Source: DASXZH01 sp036502005
GTDB taxonomy: Bacteria > Armatimonadota > Fimbriimonadia > Fimbriimonadales > Fimbriimonadaceae
NCBI GenBank assembly: GCA_036502005.1
Contig: DASXZH010000094.1
Coordinates: 62,001-126,000, forward strand
Reading direction: 5' to 3'
DNA: 64,000 bases
The number at the start of each line of letters is the position of its first letter. Positions within the stretch are counted from its first letter, which is position 1. The translations under genes and the position numbers were made by a program. This document shows, piece after piece, positions 1 through 8,430 of the stretch. Below the pieces are notes generated by a model that was not told the DNA's origin, made no database searches, and saw only the letters and a program-made list of their open reading frames with translations.

Positions 1-457
1 AAACCAGATCACCACAGTTGTCGATCGACCCGTTCCATTTGATATCGCCGTGCTTTGTCATCAAGGCATATAAGGTGTTGGGAGGAGTTGCCCGAACGAG
101 CCCACCGGGAAGAACATCGGCTAGCGGTGACTGAACTTTGACCCTTCCGGACGTGTCCGTCCATGTAACCACTCCGTCCTGCACTGTGATCTTCTCGTTC
201 TGCCACCCGCGCCAGGCAAGAATTCCGAAAAAGAGGATCGTGACTACCGATATCGCATAGAGCGACCACTCTAAAAGGGGACTGACTGGGACGCTGTTTG
301 GATGATCGCCCGCTTGGTAATGACCGATTATCGCCTTTGGGTTTGGCCCTTGAGTGAGTAGAAAGATAGGCATCGCGATGATGAAGAGTCCGCCTATGAG
401 GGCAATCTTGTAAAAGAGCTGCCCGATCTTGCTATATCGGTACGTGCTAGGTTGCAT
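1..457 (-). CDS. Two-TM membrane protein, C-terminus cut by window edge
   Basis: An open frame runs from an ATG at 457 to the left edge with no stop (152 codons visible). It begins MQPSTYRYSKIGQLFYKIAL and has a first hydrophobic segment at about residues 17-36 (ALIGGLFIIAMPIFLL) and a second at about 67-85 (LYAISVVTILFFGILAW). A polar domain follows (KITVQDGVVTWTDTSG, then VQSPLADVLPGGLV), whose alternating pattern could be a small beta domain of PH-like type. That last point is inference. No family is recognised. The other minus-strand reading of this stretch lacks the membrane pattern and is taken as a shadow. The N-terminus probably lies inside and the C-terminal domain beyond the second helix. 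Confident that it is coding, not of function. Confidence 0.6.
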   Translation of the reverse strand, partial: MQPSTYRYSKIGQLFYKIALIGGLFIIAMPIFLLTQGPNPKAIIGHYQAGDHPNSVPVSPLLEWSLYAISVVTILFFGILAWRGWQNEKITVQDGVVTWTDTSGRVKVQSPLADVLPGGLVRATPPNTLYALMTKHGDIKWNGSIDNCGDLV

Positions 458-704
458 AAGCTCATTATCCGTTTTTCTCGTTCCGACAATTTAGGAGTTG
501 CCCGAATTGATGACCTTCCTTGCTAAGCCTGAATGGTATTCATTCCGCTCAGGGTCTAGATCCGCTCCCTTCTCGGCCCAGAAACCTAGAGCCCCACAGA
601 CCTAGAATACAAGAAACCTATCCGCCATCCGCCATCCCCCATCCGCCACCCTTTTTTTCGACTTTTTTTTCAAAGAAAGCGAAACGGTCTGCCATAAACA
701 CATG

Positions 705-757
705 TAAGATATATCTAAGATTGCTTCTAATACTATTTTAGATATTTTCTAGAAAGA
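705..757 (+). promoter_or_regulatory. Palindromic operator region of the PadR gene
   Basis: An AT-rich stretch upstream of the PadR start holds the perfect 10-bp palindrome AGATATATCT (707-716). A related degenerate copy, TTTAGATATTTTCTAGAA, lies at about 737-754. Palindromes of this TATCTA/TAGATA type are known targets of YqjI-like PadR repressors, so autorepression is likely. Binding here is inferred from position and sequence only. Confidence 0.5.
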
Positions 758-789
758 TCGAAGCTTTCAAAATAGAGGTAACTTTACAA

Positions 790-1377
790 ATGAAAGGACA
801 ACACTTTGAATGCGGCCATCACGAAGGCCGCTTTATGAGATTTATGTGGGAAGGACGAGAAAGAGGACACCGAGGAAGAGGCGGGCGTGAATTCGGATTC
901 GGCCGTGGACACGGGCGAGGGGAAAGATTCCTTGAGCAGGGCGATCTCCGCTGGCTGATATTGGACCTGCTTGGCAACCAGCCCAGGCACGGCTACGAGA
1001 TCATCAAGGAGATCGAGGATATGGTCAACGGCCAATATTCGCCGAGCCCCGGAGTGGTCTACCCCACCCTCACCTATCTGGAAGAAACCGGATTGGTCGC
1101 CAGCGAGCAGCAAGGAAGCAAAAAGCTTTACAGCCTTACCGATAAAGGCCGCGCTTCCCTTGACGAGAACAAAGAGGCGTTTCAAGCGATTAAAGACCGC
1201 GTGGAGCATTTCAAAGCCAGGTTTGGCGGCCCACCCGCGCCGGAGCTTCTGCGAGCCTTCGCCAATCTCCGTGCTGCCATCCAGGTTCGGCTCGCTAAGG
1301 GCGAGATAAGCCCCGATAGCATCGCGAACATCACCGCTGCCATTGATAAGGCGGCTGGAGATATAGAGAGGAGTTAA
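790..1377 (+). CDS. PadR-family regulator, YqjI-like metal sensor
   Basis: A 195-aa protein. Residues 1-50 are a low-complexity His/Gly/Arg-rich leader (CGHHEGRF, HRGRGGREFGFGRGHGRG). They are followed by a PadR winged helix at about 52-125 (LRWLILDLLGNQPRHGYEII, then SPSPGVVYPTLTYLEETGLV). The C-terminal helix (NLRAAIQVRLAKGEI ... ITAAIDKAAGDIE) matches the end of E. coli YqjI. YqjI is a nickel-responsive repressor of a ferric-reductase-type gene, with a His/Cys-rich N-terminal metal region. Seen: the same architecture. Inferred: metal-sensing repression of itself and perhaps a distant target, since no reductase gene is adjacent. The start at 790 has GAGGTAA ahead of it. Downstream lie flagellar genes on the same strand but 325 bp away, so an operon is unlikely. 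Confidence 0.85.
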   Translation: MKGQHFECGHHEGRFMRFMWEGRERGHRGRGGREFGFGRGHGRGERFLEQGDLRWLILDLLGNQPRHGYEIIKEIEDMVNGQYSPSPGVVYPTLTYLEETGLVASEQQGSKKLYSLTDKGRASLDENKEAFQAIKDRVEHFKARFGGPPAPELLRAFANLRAAIQVRLAKGEISPDSIANITAAIDKAAGDIERS

Positions 1378-1701
1378 GAATGCGTAAGGCGTTGTGCGTT
1401 TTGCGTTGAGCTGGGATTGAAACGCTCAATTGTTTCTCACGGAAGAGGTTTTGGTTCTCGGCCATGGTTCTCCTTATATGTGAGGAGGAGCGACGAACGA
1501 ATGGAGAACCTAGCGCGCAGCGCGAAGGAGCGGGTTGGTCAGCATGACATCCAAATAACCTTTTCCTGCCTAACTTATCTTCGACGAAAAACGCACAGCG
1601 CTCAACGCATCTTTGATCCCCACCGCATAGCGCAAAACGCATCCCTTTCCTTTTCCCCGCTAAATAACTAGGTTTTTTATGCCGATGATTTCATTGAATC
1701 A
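1378..1701. other. Non-coding stretch between PadR and fliK
   Basis: About 320 bp with no convincing ORF. It contains degenerate repetitive words (GCGTTTTGCGTT; GGTTCTCC at about 1465 opposed by GGAGAACC at about 1503) and GAGGAGGAGCGACGAACGA, which resembles one arm of the MITE at 13756. The promoter of the hook gene cluster should lie here, but no clear sigma-70 or sigma-28 box could be fixed. Confidence 0.4.
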
Positions 1702-3006
1702 ATGGATCTGAATCTATTAGCACTGGGAACGAGCCTGTTTGGCGGGATGGTTGATACCTCCGGCCAAGCTGCGGCAACCAATCCCGACGAATTTCAAAAC
1801 ATTTTGGAGATGACCCAGGCCCCGCCTGGCCCCGAACCACCTCCACCCAATCCTGATGCCTCAGGAGAAAAGGAGCTACAGACACAAGAGTCGAATACTC
1901 AGTCAAACAAGCCGGACCTTTCCTCCACCGACAAAACCCAATCCTCGTCGGACAAGGACAAGAAGACTTCCCAAGTTCATGCCATTGCCACCGGCGTTGC
2001 CGTTGTGCAGCCAATGGTGCTGATCGGTGCAGCTAACGCAACTAATGCGCTGCCTACCGGCGGTAAAGCAACAGCTAAAGGAACGGCAACCGGGCCGGAC
2101 ATCAAAACCGCAGCCGGTACCACCCCTGCAGCAACTGCGACACCAACAGCCAAAGCCAGTCCAACGTTGGTCTCGCTGAAGGAACTCCCAACAGACGCTT
2201 CGGCGACAATTGTTTCCGCCCAATCAACGACGGACCCAACAACGGCACAACCAGCGACAACGACGCCGGCGCCAACGGGAACAATCGATAGTCCCCTCCC
2301 GATAGCCATCGATCCAACTGCGGCACCTGCAGTAAACCCACAGATTGGGACCAACATCGCTAACCAGCAAATCCAAGCGGCCCTTGCAACCGCAAAAGAT
2401 AGCGGATTCGCCATGCCCAACCCGACCAGCAGCAGCAACAGCACGCCAAGCGTTCCAGCCGCACCTTCGGTCCAGAACAACATTATTCAAGCCCAACAAG
2501 CTACGAATAGCGGAAGCCAAACGGCGGGCGGAAACGCAGGCGGAGCCCAAAGCGGCAACAACAACCAAACGGCCCAACAAAACGCCCAACAGCTGACAAA
2601 CATCGAAGCCATCAAGGAGTTCGTCGACCACGCCGATAAGCTAGCCCTGACAAAAGCTGCAGAGAACGTAACCGTTCATCTTCAAACCGAAGACAACACC
2701 AGCATTACCCTTAACGTCAAGTCTTCCCACGGTGAAATCGCCGCCCAGATTGTGACCAACAACGAGTCTTTACGAAACGCCCTTCACCAGAATCGTGGCC
2801 AGCTCAATCATTCCTTTGAAAACAAGGGCATGAATCTGGGCCAGGTTTCGGTTGGGCTCAACGGCCAAGGCAAACAGCAACGGCCTTCGCAACAACAACA
2901 ATTCAACACAGGCGCGACTTCCAGTAGCGCAAAGGAGACAACAACATCCACTCCCGGCTCTTTCCCAACGGCAAGTGCCGGCAAAGGAGTGGATCTTTCG
3001 ATCTGA
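1702..3006 (+). CDS. fliK: Flagellar hook-length control protein (FliK-like)
   Basis: A 434-aa protein. The first ~300 residues are a low-complexity Thr/Pro/Ala/Gln/Asn-rich linker, typical of the FliK ruler. Residues ~305-385 form a FliK C-terminal (Flg_hook) domain: ENVTVHLQTEDNTSITLNVK, GEIAAQIVTNNESLRNALHQ, then QLNHSFENKGMNLGQVSVGL. FliK measures hook length and switches export specificity from hook to filament proteins. Function is supported by the C-terminal pattern and by the next three genes (flgD, a TIGR02530-like gene, flgE), the usual order of a hook operon. The start at 1702 is chosen because an earlier ATG at 1679 is in another frame and ends after ten codons. The Shine-Dalgarno is weak. 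flgD follows after 9 bp. Confidence 0.82.
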   Translation: MDLNLLALGTSLFGGMVDTSGQAAATNPDEFQNILEMTQAPPGPEPPPPNPDASGEKELQTQESNTQSNKPDLSSTDKTQSSSDKDKKTSQVHAIATGVAVVQPMVLIGAANATNALPTGGKATAKGTATGPDIKTAAGTTPAATATPTAKASPTLVSLKELPTDASATIVSAQSTTDPTTAQPATTTPAPTGTIDSPLPIAIDPTAAPAVNPQIGTNIANQQIQAALATAKDSGFAMPNPTSSSNSTPSVPAAPSVQNNIIQAQQATNSGSQTAGGNAGGAQSGNNNQTAQQNAQQLTNIEAIKEFVDHADKLALTKAAENVTVHLQTEDNTSITLNVKSSHGEIAAQIVTNNESLRNALHQNRGQLNHSFENKGMNLGQVSVGLNGQGKQQRPSQQQQFNTGATSSSAKETTTSTPGSFPTASAGKGVDLSI

Positions 3007-3015
3007 GGTTAGACT

Positions 3016-3459
3016 ATGGCAGTATCGTCAATCCTAAATTCATCAGCAAACGGCGCCGCAACCGCAAACAGCGGTTCGAACACAGCGCTGAATATGACGG
3101 AGTTCTTGCAACTCCTCACGACCCAATTGGCGGATCAAGATCCGCTGAATCCCACCAGCGATAGCGATTTCTTCGCTCAGCTTGCTCAAATGGGCACCGT
3201 TCAAGGCGTTGACCAAATGCAGCAGTCGATGCAGGTAACCCAAGCGTCCTCTCTCATGGGCCAAACGGTTACGGGCCTTACGACCAATTCGGCGGGCGAA
3301 GCGGTTCCTGTTACCGGAACTGTCACATCCCTTTCGATATCGAATGGCAGCTACTTGTTGAACGTCACTGACTCGAGCGGATACACGAGCCAGGTCAATA
3401 TGAGTTCGCTTCAGTCGGTTTCGGGACAAACCACCACTAAGACCAGCACCGGAAGCTAA
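3016..3459 (+). CDS. flgD: Flagellar hook capping protein FlgD
   Basis: A 147-aa protein with the FlgD N-terminal core MTEFLQLLTTQLADQDPLNP at ~25-44, then FFAQLAQMGTVQGVDQM and the SSLMGQTVTG stretch. This is the signature of the hook scaffold that caps the growing hook and recruits FlgE subunits. It is short compared with enteric FlgD (~230 aa): it ends after one small beta region and lacks the full Ig-like/Tudor C-terminal domains. Short forms are common in several phyla. It lies 9 bp after fliK and 10 bp before the next gene, so it is co-transcribed with them. Confidence 0.88.
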   Translation: MAVSSILNSSANGAATANSGSNTALNMTEFLQLLTTQLADQDPLNPTSDSDFFAQLAQMGTVQGVDQMQQSMQVTQASSLMGQTVTGLTTNSAGEAVPVTGTVTSLSISNGSYLLNVTDSSGYTSQVNMSSLQSVSGQTTTKTSTGS

Positions 3460-3469
3460 ACATCCACCT

Positions 3470-3844
3470 ATGAGCGACATCCAGAACAACAAGATATCGG
3501 AACTACTGCAGCAGCAGCAGATCCAGCAGCCAAAGACCCAACCCCAGACCCAAGCGGGCCAGGGACCGGATTTTGGCTCCATCTTGCAGGATCAGCTTAA
3601 GGTGAGTGGCCACGCTCAAACACGTCTTCAAAGCCGCAACATTCAGCTCAATCAGGATGAATGGCAGCGGGTGGTAAACGGCGTGAACAAGGCAGCCGCT
3701 AAAGGTGCAAAGGAATCTCTGGTGATGGTGGACAATGTCGCCCTCGTCGTTTCTGTGAAGAACCGAACGGTGATTACGGCAGTGGACAAAGACAACCTGA
3801 AGGACAACGTTTTCACAAACATCGACAGCGCAGTCGTTGTGTAA
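3470..3844 (+). CDS. Flagellar operon protein of TIGR02530 type
   Basis: A 124-aa protein with a Gln-rich N-terminus (residues 10-30, LLQQQQIQQPKTQPQTQ) and a conserved C-terminal half: SGHAQTRLQSRNIQLNQDEW, AAAKGAKESLVMVDNVALVV, then SVKNRTVITAVDK and VFTNIDSAVVV. This is the pattern of the small flagellar operon protein found between flgD and flgE in Gram-positive and deep-branching phyla. Its exact job is not well defined; it is thought to belong to hook assembly. It is flanked by flgD (10 bp) and flgE (134 bp). The 134-bp gap holds no gene, only a GC-rich stretch. Confidence 0.85.
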   Translation: MSDIQNNKISELLQQQQIQQPKTQPQTQAGQGPDFGSILQDQLKVSGHAQTRLQSRNIQLNQDEWQRVVNGVNKAAAKGAKESLVMVDNVALVVSVKNRTVITAVDKDNLKDNVFTNIDSAVVV

Positions 3845-3978
3845 GAAGAACTTAACAAGGCAAAAGGGAAAGGCAGGATCGGAGGACGCCTCCGAATGTC
3901 GGCCAAAGCTCCGGATTGGAGCCGGCTTCCTTAGCCAAAAAACCGCGGCGTAGCCGCAAGGAATATGGAGGATAAGGA

Positions 3979-5235
3979 ATGTTACAAGCAATGCTTGCAA
4001 GCATGTCGAGCATAGAGGCGCAGCAGGAGCGTATGGACGTTATTGGCAACAACCTTGCCAACGTTAATACGACCGGCTTCAAAGGCTCCGATACAAGCTT
4101 TGAGGATTTGATCTCTAACGTGATCACCCAGGGTGTAAACCCGTTGCAGTTTGGCCAAGGAGTTATGGTTGGCAGCACTTCGACGGATGAAACCCAGGGA
4201 ACGTTAAACGCAACCGGCCAGCCGAGCGACTTGGCTATCCAGGGCGACGGCTACTTTGTGGTTGCCAACGGCAGCAATCAGGCGTACACCCGAGATGGCC
4301 AATTCACGCTCAACAGCAACGGCGAGTTGGTGCAGGCCTCCACCGGCAACGCGGTCTTAGGCTGGTCCGCGGATGCTTCGGGCAATATCGCCAACGCAGG
4401 TGCCATTACCCCTGCTTCCACAATCAATATTCCCCTTGGCAGCCTTAGCTCAGCGCAAGCCACTTCCGCGGTGGGCATCGGCGGAAACTTGAGCACAACA
4501 GCTTCAGCAACAGCAACAGCCACGATGGGAGTCAACGTCTACGACTCCCTTGGTGGAACTCATGGAGTGAATCTTAGCTTCGGTAATCGAACTTCTCCTC
4601 CGGGTGCAGGTGCACCTGCCGGAGCAACTTCGAGCTGGACCTGGACAGCCACGGAAGGCACCACCAATGTCGGATCTTCTACAAGCACCGGCAATCAGCC
4701 CCTTTACTTTGATGCCAACGGCAATCTCATGAATCCCACCGCCTTGGGCAACATCACAATTCCAGCCGCCAACGGCGCCGCCGCTACCACCGTCGCCCTG
4801 AACTTCAGTGGCCTTACTCAGAACGCGAGCAGTTCGCTTGTCCAGGCGACGAGCGTGAATGGAGCGGCCCCTGGTTCTCTGCAGTCGTTCACAATCGGCA
4901 GCGATGGCACCATCACGGGCGTGTTTTCGAATGGCATGACCAAGACTCTCGCTCAGGTTGCCATGGCTAGCTTCACAAACGACCAGGGTCTTGCGAACCT
5001 GGGCGACAACCTAGTTTCTCAGACTCTTGGTTCTGGTCCTCCAACCATCGGAGTGGCAGGCACCGGCGCACGCGGTGGCATCCAGGCAGGATTCTTGGAG
5101 CAGTCCAACGTGGATGTCGGCACCCAGTTCACCAACCTCATCGTAACCCAGCGCGGTTATGAGGCAAACACGAAAGTGGTTACGGCCGTGAACCAGATGC
5201 TTCAGGACCTTCTGAGCATGTATTCCGGCCAGTAA
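3979..5235 (+). CDS. flgE: Flagellar hook protein FlgE
   Basis: A 418-aa protein. The N-terminal rod/hook domain has the FlgE/F/G signature IGNNLANVNTTGFKGSDTSF (~22-41). Then come the hook D1/D2 regions with DLAIQGDGYFVV and YTRDGQFTLNSNGELV, a Ser/Thr/Ala-rich middle, and the C-terminal coiled-coil module FLEQSNVDVGTQFTNLIVTQ / RGYEANTKVVTAVNQML. FlgE polymerises into the flexible hook that joins the basal body to the filament and is exported by the flagellar type III system, so there is no signal peptide. The start is fixed by GGAGGA about 7 bp upstream. The gene ends the hook cluster and is followed by a hairpin at 5266-5292. No filament, motor or rod genes are in the window. Confidence 0.93.
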   Translation: MLQAMLASMSSIEAQQERMDVIGNNLANVNTTGFKGSDTSFEDLISNVITQGVNPLQFGQGVMVGSTSTDETQGTLNATGQPSDLAIQGDGYFVVANGSNQAYTRDGQFTLNSNGELVQASTGNAVLGWSADASGNIANAGAITPASTINIPLGSLSSAQATSAVGIGGNLSTTASATATATMGVNVYDSLGGTHGVNLSFGNRTSPPGAGAPAGATSSWTWTATEGTTNVGSSTSTGNQPLYFDANGNLMNPTALGNITIPAANGAAATTVALNFSGLTQNASSSLVQATSVNGAAPGSLQSFTIGSDGTITGVFSNGMTKTLAQVAMASFTNDQGLANLGDNLVSQTLGSGPPTIGVAGTGARGGIQAGFLEQSNVDVGTQFTNLIVTQRGYEANTKVVTAVNQMLQDLLSMYSGQ

Positions 5236-5265
5236 TAGTTAAGCTTGCGTGACCAGAGAGACAAA

Positions 5266-5292
5266 GAGACCGCGCCTTCGGGCGCGGTTCTC
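5266..5292 (+). terminator. Hairpin terminator after flgE
   Basis: A GC-rich stem GAGACCGCGCC / GGCGCGGTTCTC with a TTCG tetraloop, starting 30 bp after the flgE stop. The following T-tract is poor (TAATTG), so termination may be only partly intrinsic. Confidence 0.65.
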
Positions 5293-5378
5293 TAATTGTG
5301 GGTCCGATCTCCGCGAACTCTGGACTGCGAAAGCTTGCTCCAACGCCCATACTCTAGCGAACTCGTCCCGCAAAAGCC

Positions 5379-6032
5379 GCCCCGGAGGGGCTAAAAGAAC
5401 TTAGCCGGCAGTTGAGCCGAACGCGACACTGCCGGAAGCAGGTCCAAACTCCCAGCACGCCGAAGGTGTGCCAGAAAGTTAAACGAAATACTTCATTTCG
5501 GGCTCGATGTGTGCCGCCTTGCAGAGCTCCAATAATTCATCACGCGAGTTGACCATTCGATGATGTTCCGCCTGCGAGGCAATATAATCGCGAACGGCCG
5601 GTATGCCATCGACCGACAGGCTGAAAACCGCATAGCCCTCCTGCCAATTGAACTTTCGGATGCCCAGTTCGTTGTGAACAAAAGAAGAACTGTCCTTCTT
5701 AATATCGCGTACGACATCTGAAATGCAATGGGTCGGTTTCAGGCCGAGAAGCATGTGAACGTGATCATCAACCCCTCCAATTGACATAGGGGCGCCTCCT
5801 AACCCTTTCGCTATTCCTCCTAAATAGGCGTGCAATCGATCCTTCCAACCCGCTTCAATAAATGGAGCGCGATCCTTGGAGCTAAAAACAAGGTGGTAAT
5901 TAAGAGCTGCGTACGTCGAAGCCATTCAACGATTCTGGCACACCTTCGGCGTGCCGGAAAATATTGTGGCGCCCCACCGGCAGTGTCGCCTACGGCTCAA
6001 CTGCCGGCTAAGTTCTTAAGCCCCTCCGGGGC
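5379..6032. mobile_element. REP-type element: transposase gene inside long inverted repeats
   Basis: The left flank (5379-5475) and right flank (5934-6032) are inverted copies of each other. The outer ends are GCCCCGGAGGGGC / GCCCCTCCGGGGC. Next come the shared words TTAGCCGGCAGTTGAGCCG and CGACACTGCCGG and, at the inner ends, CACGCCGAAGGTGTGCCAGA. Each arm can fold into several hairpins by itself. This is the arrangement expected for a RAYT gene flanked by REP/BIME hairpins. The arms differ by indels in the middle, so the element is not brand new. Confidence 0.75.
5479..5925 (-). CDS. REP-associated tyrosine transposase (Y1 HUH, IS200/TnpA-like)
   Basis: A 148-aa protein with the Y1-transposase fold: N-terminal strand YAALNYHLVFSSKDRAPF, the HUH metal motif DDHVHMLLGL at ~53-62, and a helix containing the candidate nucleophile Tyr in AVRDYIASQAEHHRM (~110-124). 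Relatives nick single-stranded DNA at REP hairpins through a 5'-phosphotyrosine. It lies within two long inverted hairpin repeats, as expected for a RAYT that serves REP sequences. The frame is intact from ATG 5925 to the stop, so the gene may be active. Genes on either side are unrelated and face it differently. Confidence 0.85.
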   Translation of the reverse strand: MASTYAALNYHLVFSSKDRAPFIEAGWKDRLHAYLGGIAKGLGGAPMSIGGVDDHVHMLLGLKPTHCISDVVRDIKKDSSSFVHNELGIRKFNWQEGYAVFSLSVDGIPAVRDYIASQAEHHRMVNSRDELLELCKAAHIEPEMKYFV

Positions 6033-6121
6033 ACCTCCTAAAGTGGGAAACACATTTGCAATCTGTCGGCACGCGGAGAGAAACGTTAGAATGGATGCAG
6101 TCCAGCGCTTCGCGATGTCTG

Positions 6122-7576
6122 TTAAAAAGGCAAAGCGGCATCATAAGATCCCGGCACGGTTTGATCCGCGTGATAGACCTGAAAGCCCAAGTACCGGCCG
6201 TAGGCCTCCCAAAGAGCGTTCCCAACGTGCCCCTGCGTGATCGCCACGTGATGGGGGAAATGCTGCAGCAGCACGTTTCTATAAAGCTTCTGCAGATGCG
6301 GAATGCGCGCCCAGCCATAAGAGCCAAAGGTCTTCGCGATGTTGTCCTCGATCGCGCCGTGCGCGATCATCGCTTTCCAAGAGCCATCAGGATCCTGGGT
6401 GACGCGCGACAGGGTCAGAGGTCCTTCGGCCGCCACAAACTCGACCGTTCCCTGCGAATCCTCGTACCTAGCTGCTCCGCTGCCCGCGATGATTTCTTGC
6501 ACGCCAAGGACCGGCTTCTCTTTTGCAAAACTCTTGGGAAACACCCCGCAGTGCCAAACCGTGCAAAGCTCGTCGTCGTCGTTGTGAAGGTTGTTCCAAT
6601 CCGCCAAACCGGCTGGCGAGCCAGAGGCAAGCTGGCAGGCGTGCATGGAAAGGGTGCCAAGGATATCAGCCTCGCAAGCGCTCGGCGTGCCTTCGTCGCC
6701 CAATCGGCTCATCGAAGTGCAACTGCAAACGCCGTAGTTGGCCTGAATGCTGGTCCAGCATTGAATCGCGTAAGCATCGATTTCGTTCTCAAGCTTCCAT
6801 CTTCTCAGGAACAGCTCCAGTTTAGCGCTCTTGATGATCGCGTCTTCGGTAACCGTTCCCGTGTTGGCATAGTCTCGAATCTGTTGCGCGATTCCGAGCA
6901 CTTCCTTATCTTCGTTCGCAATACGGTTGCAGGCACCAAACGCTTCACTGAGATCTAGAACGACCGTGGTCGGGCCTAGGCGCTGCAGCTGTTTCTCATC
7001 GAATCGGCAGGTCCAAAAAGCTTCTGGCCTTGCCCCGATTTGGCCATAGCGGGCGTTTTTCACGCCATTAACAACCCGAACTACGCGCACAAACCAATCC
7101 AGGCTGTCGGCAAAGGCTTTATCCGTTGGAAACAGAATCGGGCGAGGGGCAACGCTGTAGGGCGCGCCGATCTGGCGCAAAGATTCACCAATAGAGAGAA
7201 GGCCGCAGAACGAGTCCCGGCGAGCTGTTTTCATGGTTAGCGTCTCTTCTTCCTGGCAGCCGTAAATGAGGATCGGGACGTTGAGGCCTGCTTTGCGAAC
7301 GGCGGTCGCCGCCGATTGCTCATCGCCGAAGTTCACCGCTCCGATAACGATGCCGTCCACGTTCTTTTCTCTAAAAAGCCTGGCCGCGAACTCGGCCTCT
7401 TTGAGGTTTTCCACACAGCCGACTTTTGTGTCGTTTGTGTCCGGAACGACAACTTCGATACCTTGATTTTGCATGGCTTCGATCGACTGGCGTCGCATTT
7501 TGGCGGCGAGAACTGAGGAGAAGAATCCGCGGTTCGCGGGGATGAATCCGAGTTTTGTGGGCTTGGGTGTGAACAT
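6122..7576 (-). CDS. L-fucose/L-arabinose isomerase-like family protein
   Basis: A 484-aa protein of the fucose-isomerase-like fold. An N-terminal Rossmann-type half has KLGFIPANRGFFSS, NVDGIVIGAVNFGDEQSA and VPILIYGCQEEETLTM. A middle conserved block reads NARYGQIGARPEAFWTCRF. A C-terminal beta domain carries WHCGVFPKSFA and HHVAITQGHVGNALWEA. Family members interconvert aldoses and ketoses using a Mn2+ site, but most in this subgroup have no proven substrate, so L-fucose itself is not claimed. The length fits the family (470-490). It stands alone on the minus strand. The rhamnosidase (GH78) gene 20 kb away and the D-lyxose isomerase at 49.7 kb hint at use of deoxy sugars or pentoses. Confidence 0.78.
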   Translation of the reverse strand: MFTPKPTKLGFIPANRGFFSSVLAAKMRRQSIEAMQNQGIEVVVPDTNDTKVGCVENLKEAEFAARLFREKNVDGIVIGAVNFGDEQSAATAVRKAGLNVPILIYGCQEEETLTMKTARRDSFCGLLSIGESLRQIGAPYSVAPRPILFPTDKAFADSLDWFVRVVRVVNGVKNARYGQIGARPEAFWTCRFDEKQLQRLGPTTVVLDLSEAFGACNRIANEDKEVLGIAQQIRDYANTGTVTEDAIIKSAKLELFLRRWKLENEIDAYAIQCWTSIQANYGVCSCTSMSRLGDEGTPSACEADILGTLSMHACQLASGSPAGLADWNNLHNDDDELCTVWHCGVFPKSFAKEKPVLGVQEIIAGSGAARYEDSQGTVEFVAAEGPLTLSRVTQDPDGSWKAMIAHGAIEDNIAKTFGSYGWARIPHLQKLYRNVLLQHFPHHVAITQGHVGNALWEAYGRYLGFQVYHADQTVPGSYDAALPF

Positions 7577-7657
7577 GGTTTCTGGGCGGCGTAGCCGCTC
7601 AGTAATGCTACCCAGGGGTTCTGGTTTCGTGGGAGATTAACTGGTGTGGAACTCCCG

Positions 7658-7984
7658 TTAAGTTCCGATTGTCCTCAGAAGAATCTTCAAAGTCTTTGGA
7701 TCTATAAAAAAGGTTACGTCACAACCCTGCGTTCCGCAACCCCCAGTCTCGTTCTGCTGCCACCCACCATTTGGCGAAATTTCGACGACATCTTTTCCGT
7801 CCTCTTTTCTCTCGGTAATGGTGTACGAGTTGGGTGATTTCGAAACCTGGCCCTGCTTTACATAGTCGTTGAAGGCGATGGTTTGAAGCTTGTCCAGTTT
7901 GACCACCTTCGCGGGAGGCAAATTAGGTTTGCATCCGTAAGAGAAAATTAAACACAAGAGCGCTACCGGCGCAAGGACCCTCAT
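7658..7984 (-). CDS. Small putative lipoprotein
   Basis: A 108-aa protein from ATG 7984 (MRVLAPVALLCLIFSYGCKP). It has a short hydrophobic signal and a Cys at a lipobox-like position (SYGC; the -2 Tyr is not ideal). The mature part is polar and carries a Cys pair in GGCGTQGC near the C-terminus, which suggests a disulfide or metal knuckle. An upstream in-frame Met at 8014 would add ten charged residues before the signal and is rejected. It ends a minus-strand run after the 8011 gene (26 bp apart). Family not recognised. Confidence 0.6.
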   Translation of the reverse strand: MRVLAPVALLCLIFSYGCKPNLPPAKVVKLDKLQTIAFNDYVKQGQVSKSPNSYTITERKEDGKDVVEISPNGGWQQNETGGCGTQGCDVTFFIDPKTLKILLRTIGT

Positions 7985-8010
7985 ATGTCCATTATAAGGC
8001 TCCGTTGCGC

Positions 8011-8400
8011 TCATGGTAGATTGCCAGCATTCGTTGGCGATCCGCCGAGCGAGAGATAATGCTCGAGAGAGCTGGCGTCTTTGGAGCGGACGAGCCAGGC
8101 GCTAGGGACCGTTTCATTAGCAGCAGGCACGGACAGCGCAACGTTGGCCTTACCGTCATCGTTGACGGCAATAAACCCAACCTTCGACAATTCGTAACGG
8201 AATTCCAACTCTAGCGCCGACATACGCCCCAAACGCATGTAAGAGAAAGCCTGAGGTCCCAACGAAATCACAAGCTTTGTTTTACCGACGACGATATGCG
8301 CAGACTGATAAAACGGGCTGGACATGTTGCAGCTCTTCCTTACCTTCGTGAACTTCTCGAAATAGAGCACTTCTTCGGCAAGCTGAGGAAGCTTGAACAT
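8011..8400 (-). CDS. Hypothetical protein in the beta-CASP operon
   Basis: A 129-aa protein, no family recognised. There is no signal peptide or membrane segment, and the pattern looks like a mixed alpha/beta globular domain (IVVGKTKLVISLGPQAFSYM, then KVGFIAVNDDGKANVALSVP). The start at 8400 is supported by a strong GGAGGGGG Shine-Dalgarno 9 bp upstream and by an in-frame TGA further 5'. It sits between a 22-residue membrane ORF (8431-8499) and a small lipoprotein gene, all on the minus strand with short gaps. Co-transcription with the metallo-hydrolase upstream is therefore likely. Confidence 0.6.
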   Translation of the reverse strand: MFKLPQLAEEVLYFEKFTKVRKSCNMSSPFYQSAHIVVGKTKLVISLGPQAFSYMRLGRMSALELEFRYELSKVGFIAVNDDGKANVALSVPAANETVPSAWLVRSKDASSLEHYLSLGGSPTNAGNLP

Positions 8401-8430
8401 GAAGCCAAACCCCCTCCAGATTTCTGCGCC

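Noticed and set aside
9..269. 86-aa minus-strand ORF at the left edge
   Set aside because: A different frame (1-457, minus) is open to the edge and encodes a membrane protein with sensible composition.
6056..6958. 300-aa plus-strand ORF
   Set aside because: It is antisense to the sugar-isomerase-like gene, which has conserved family motifs.
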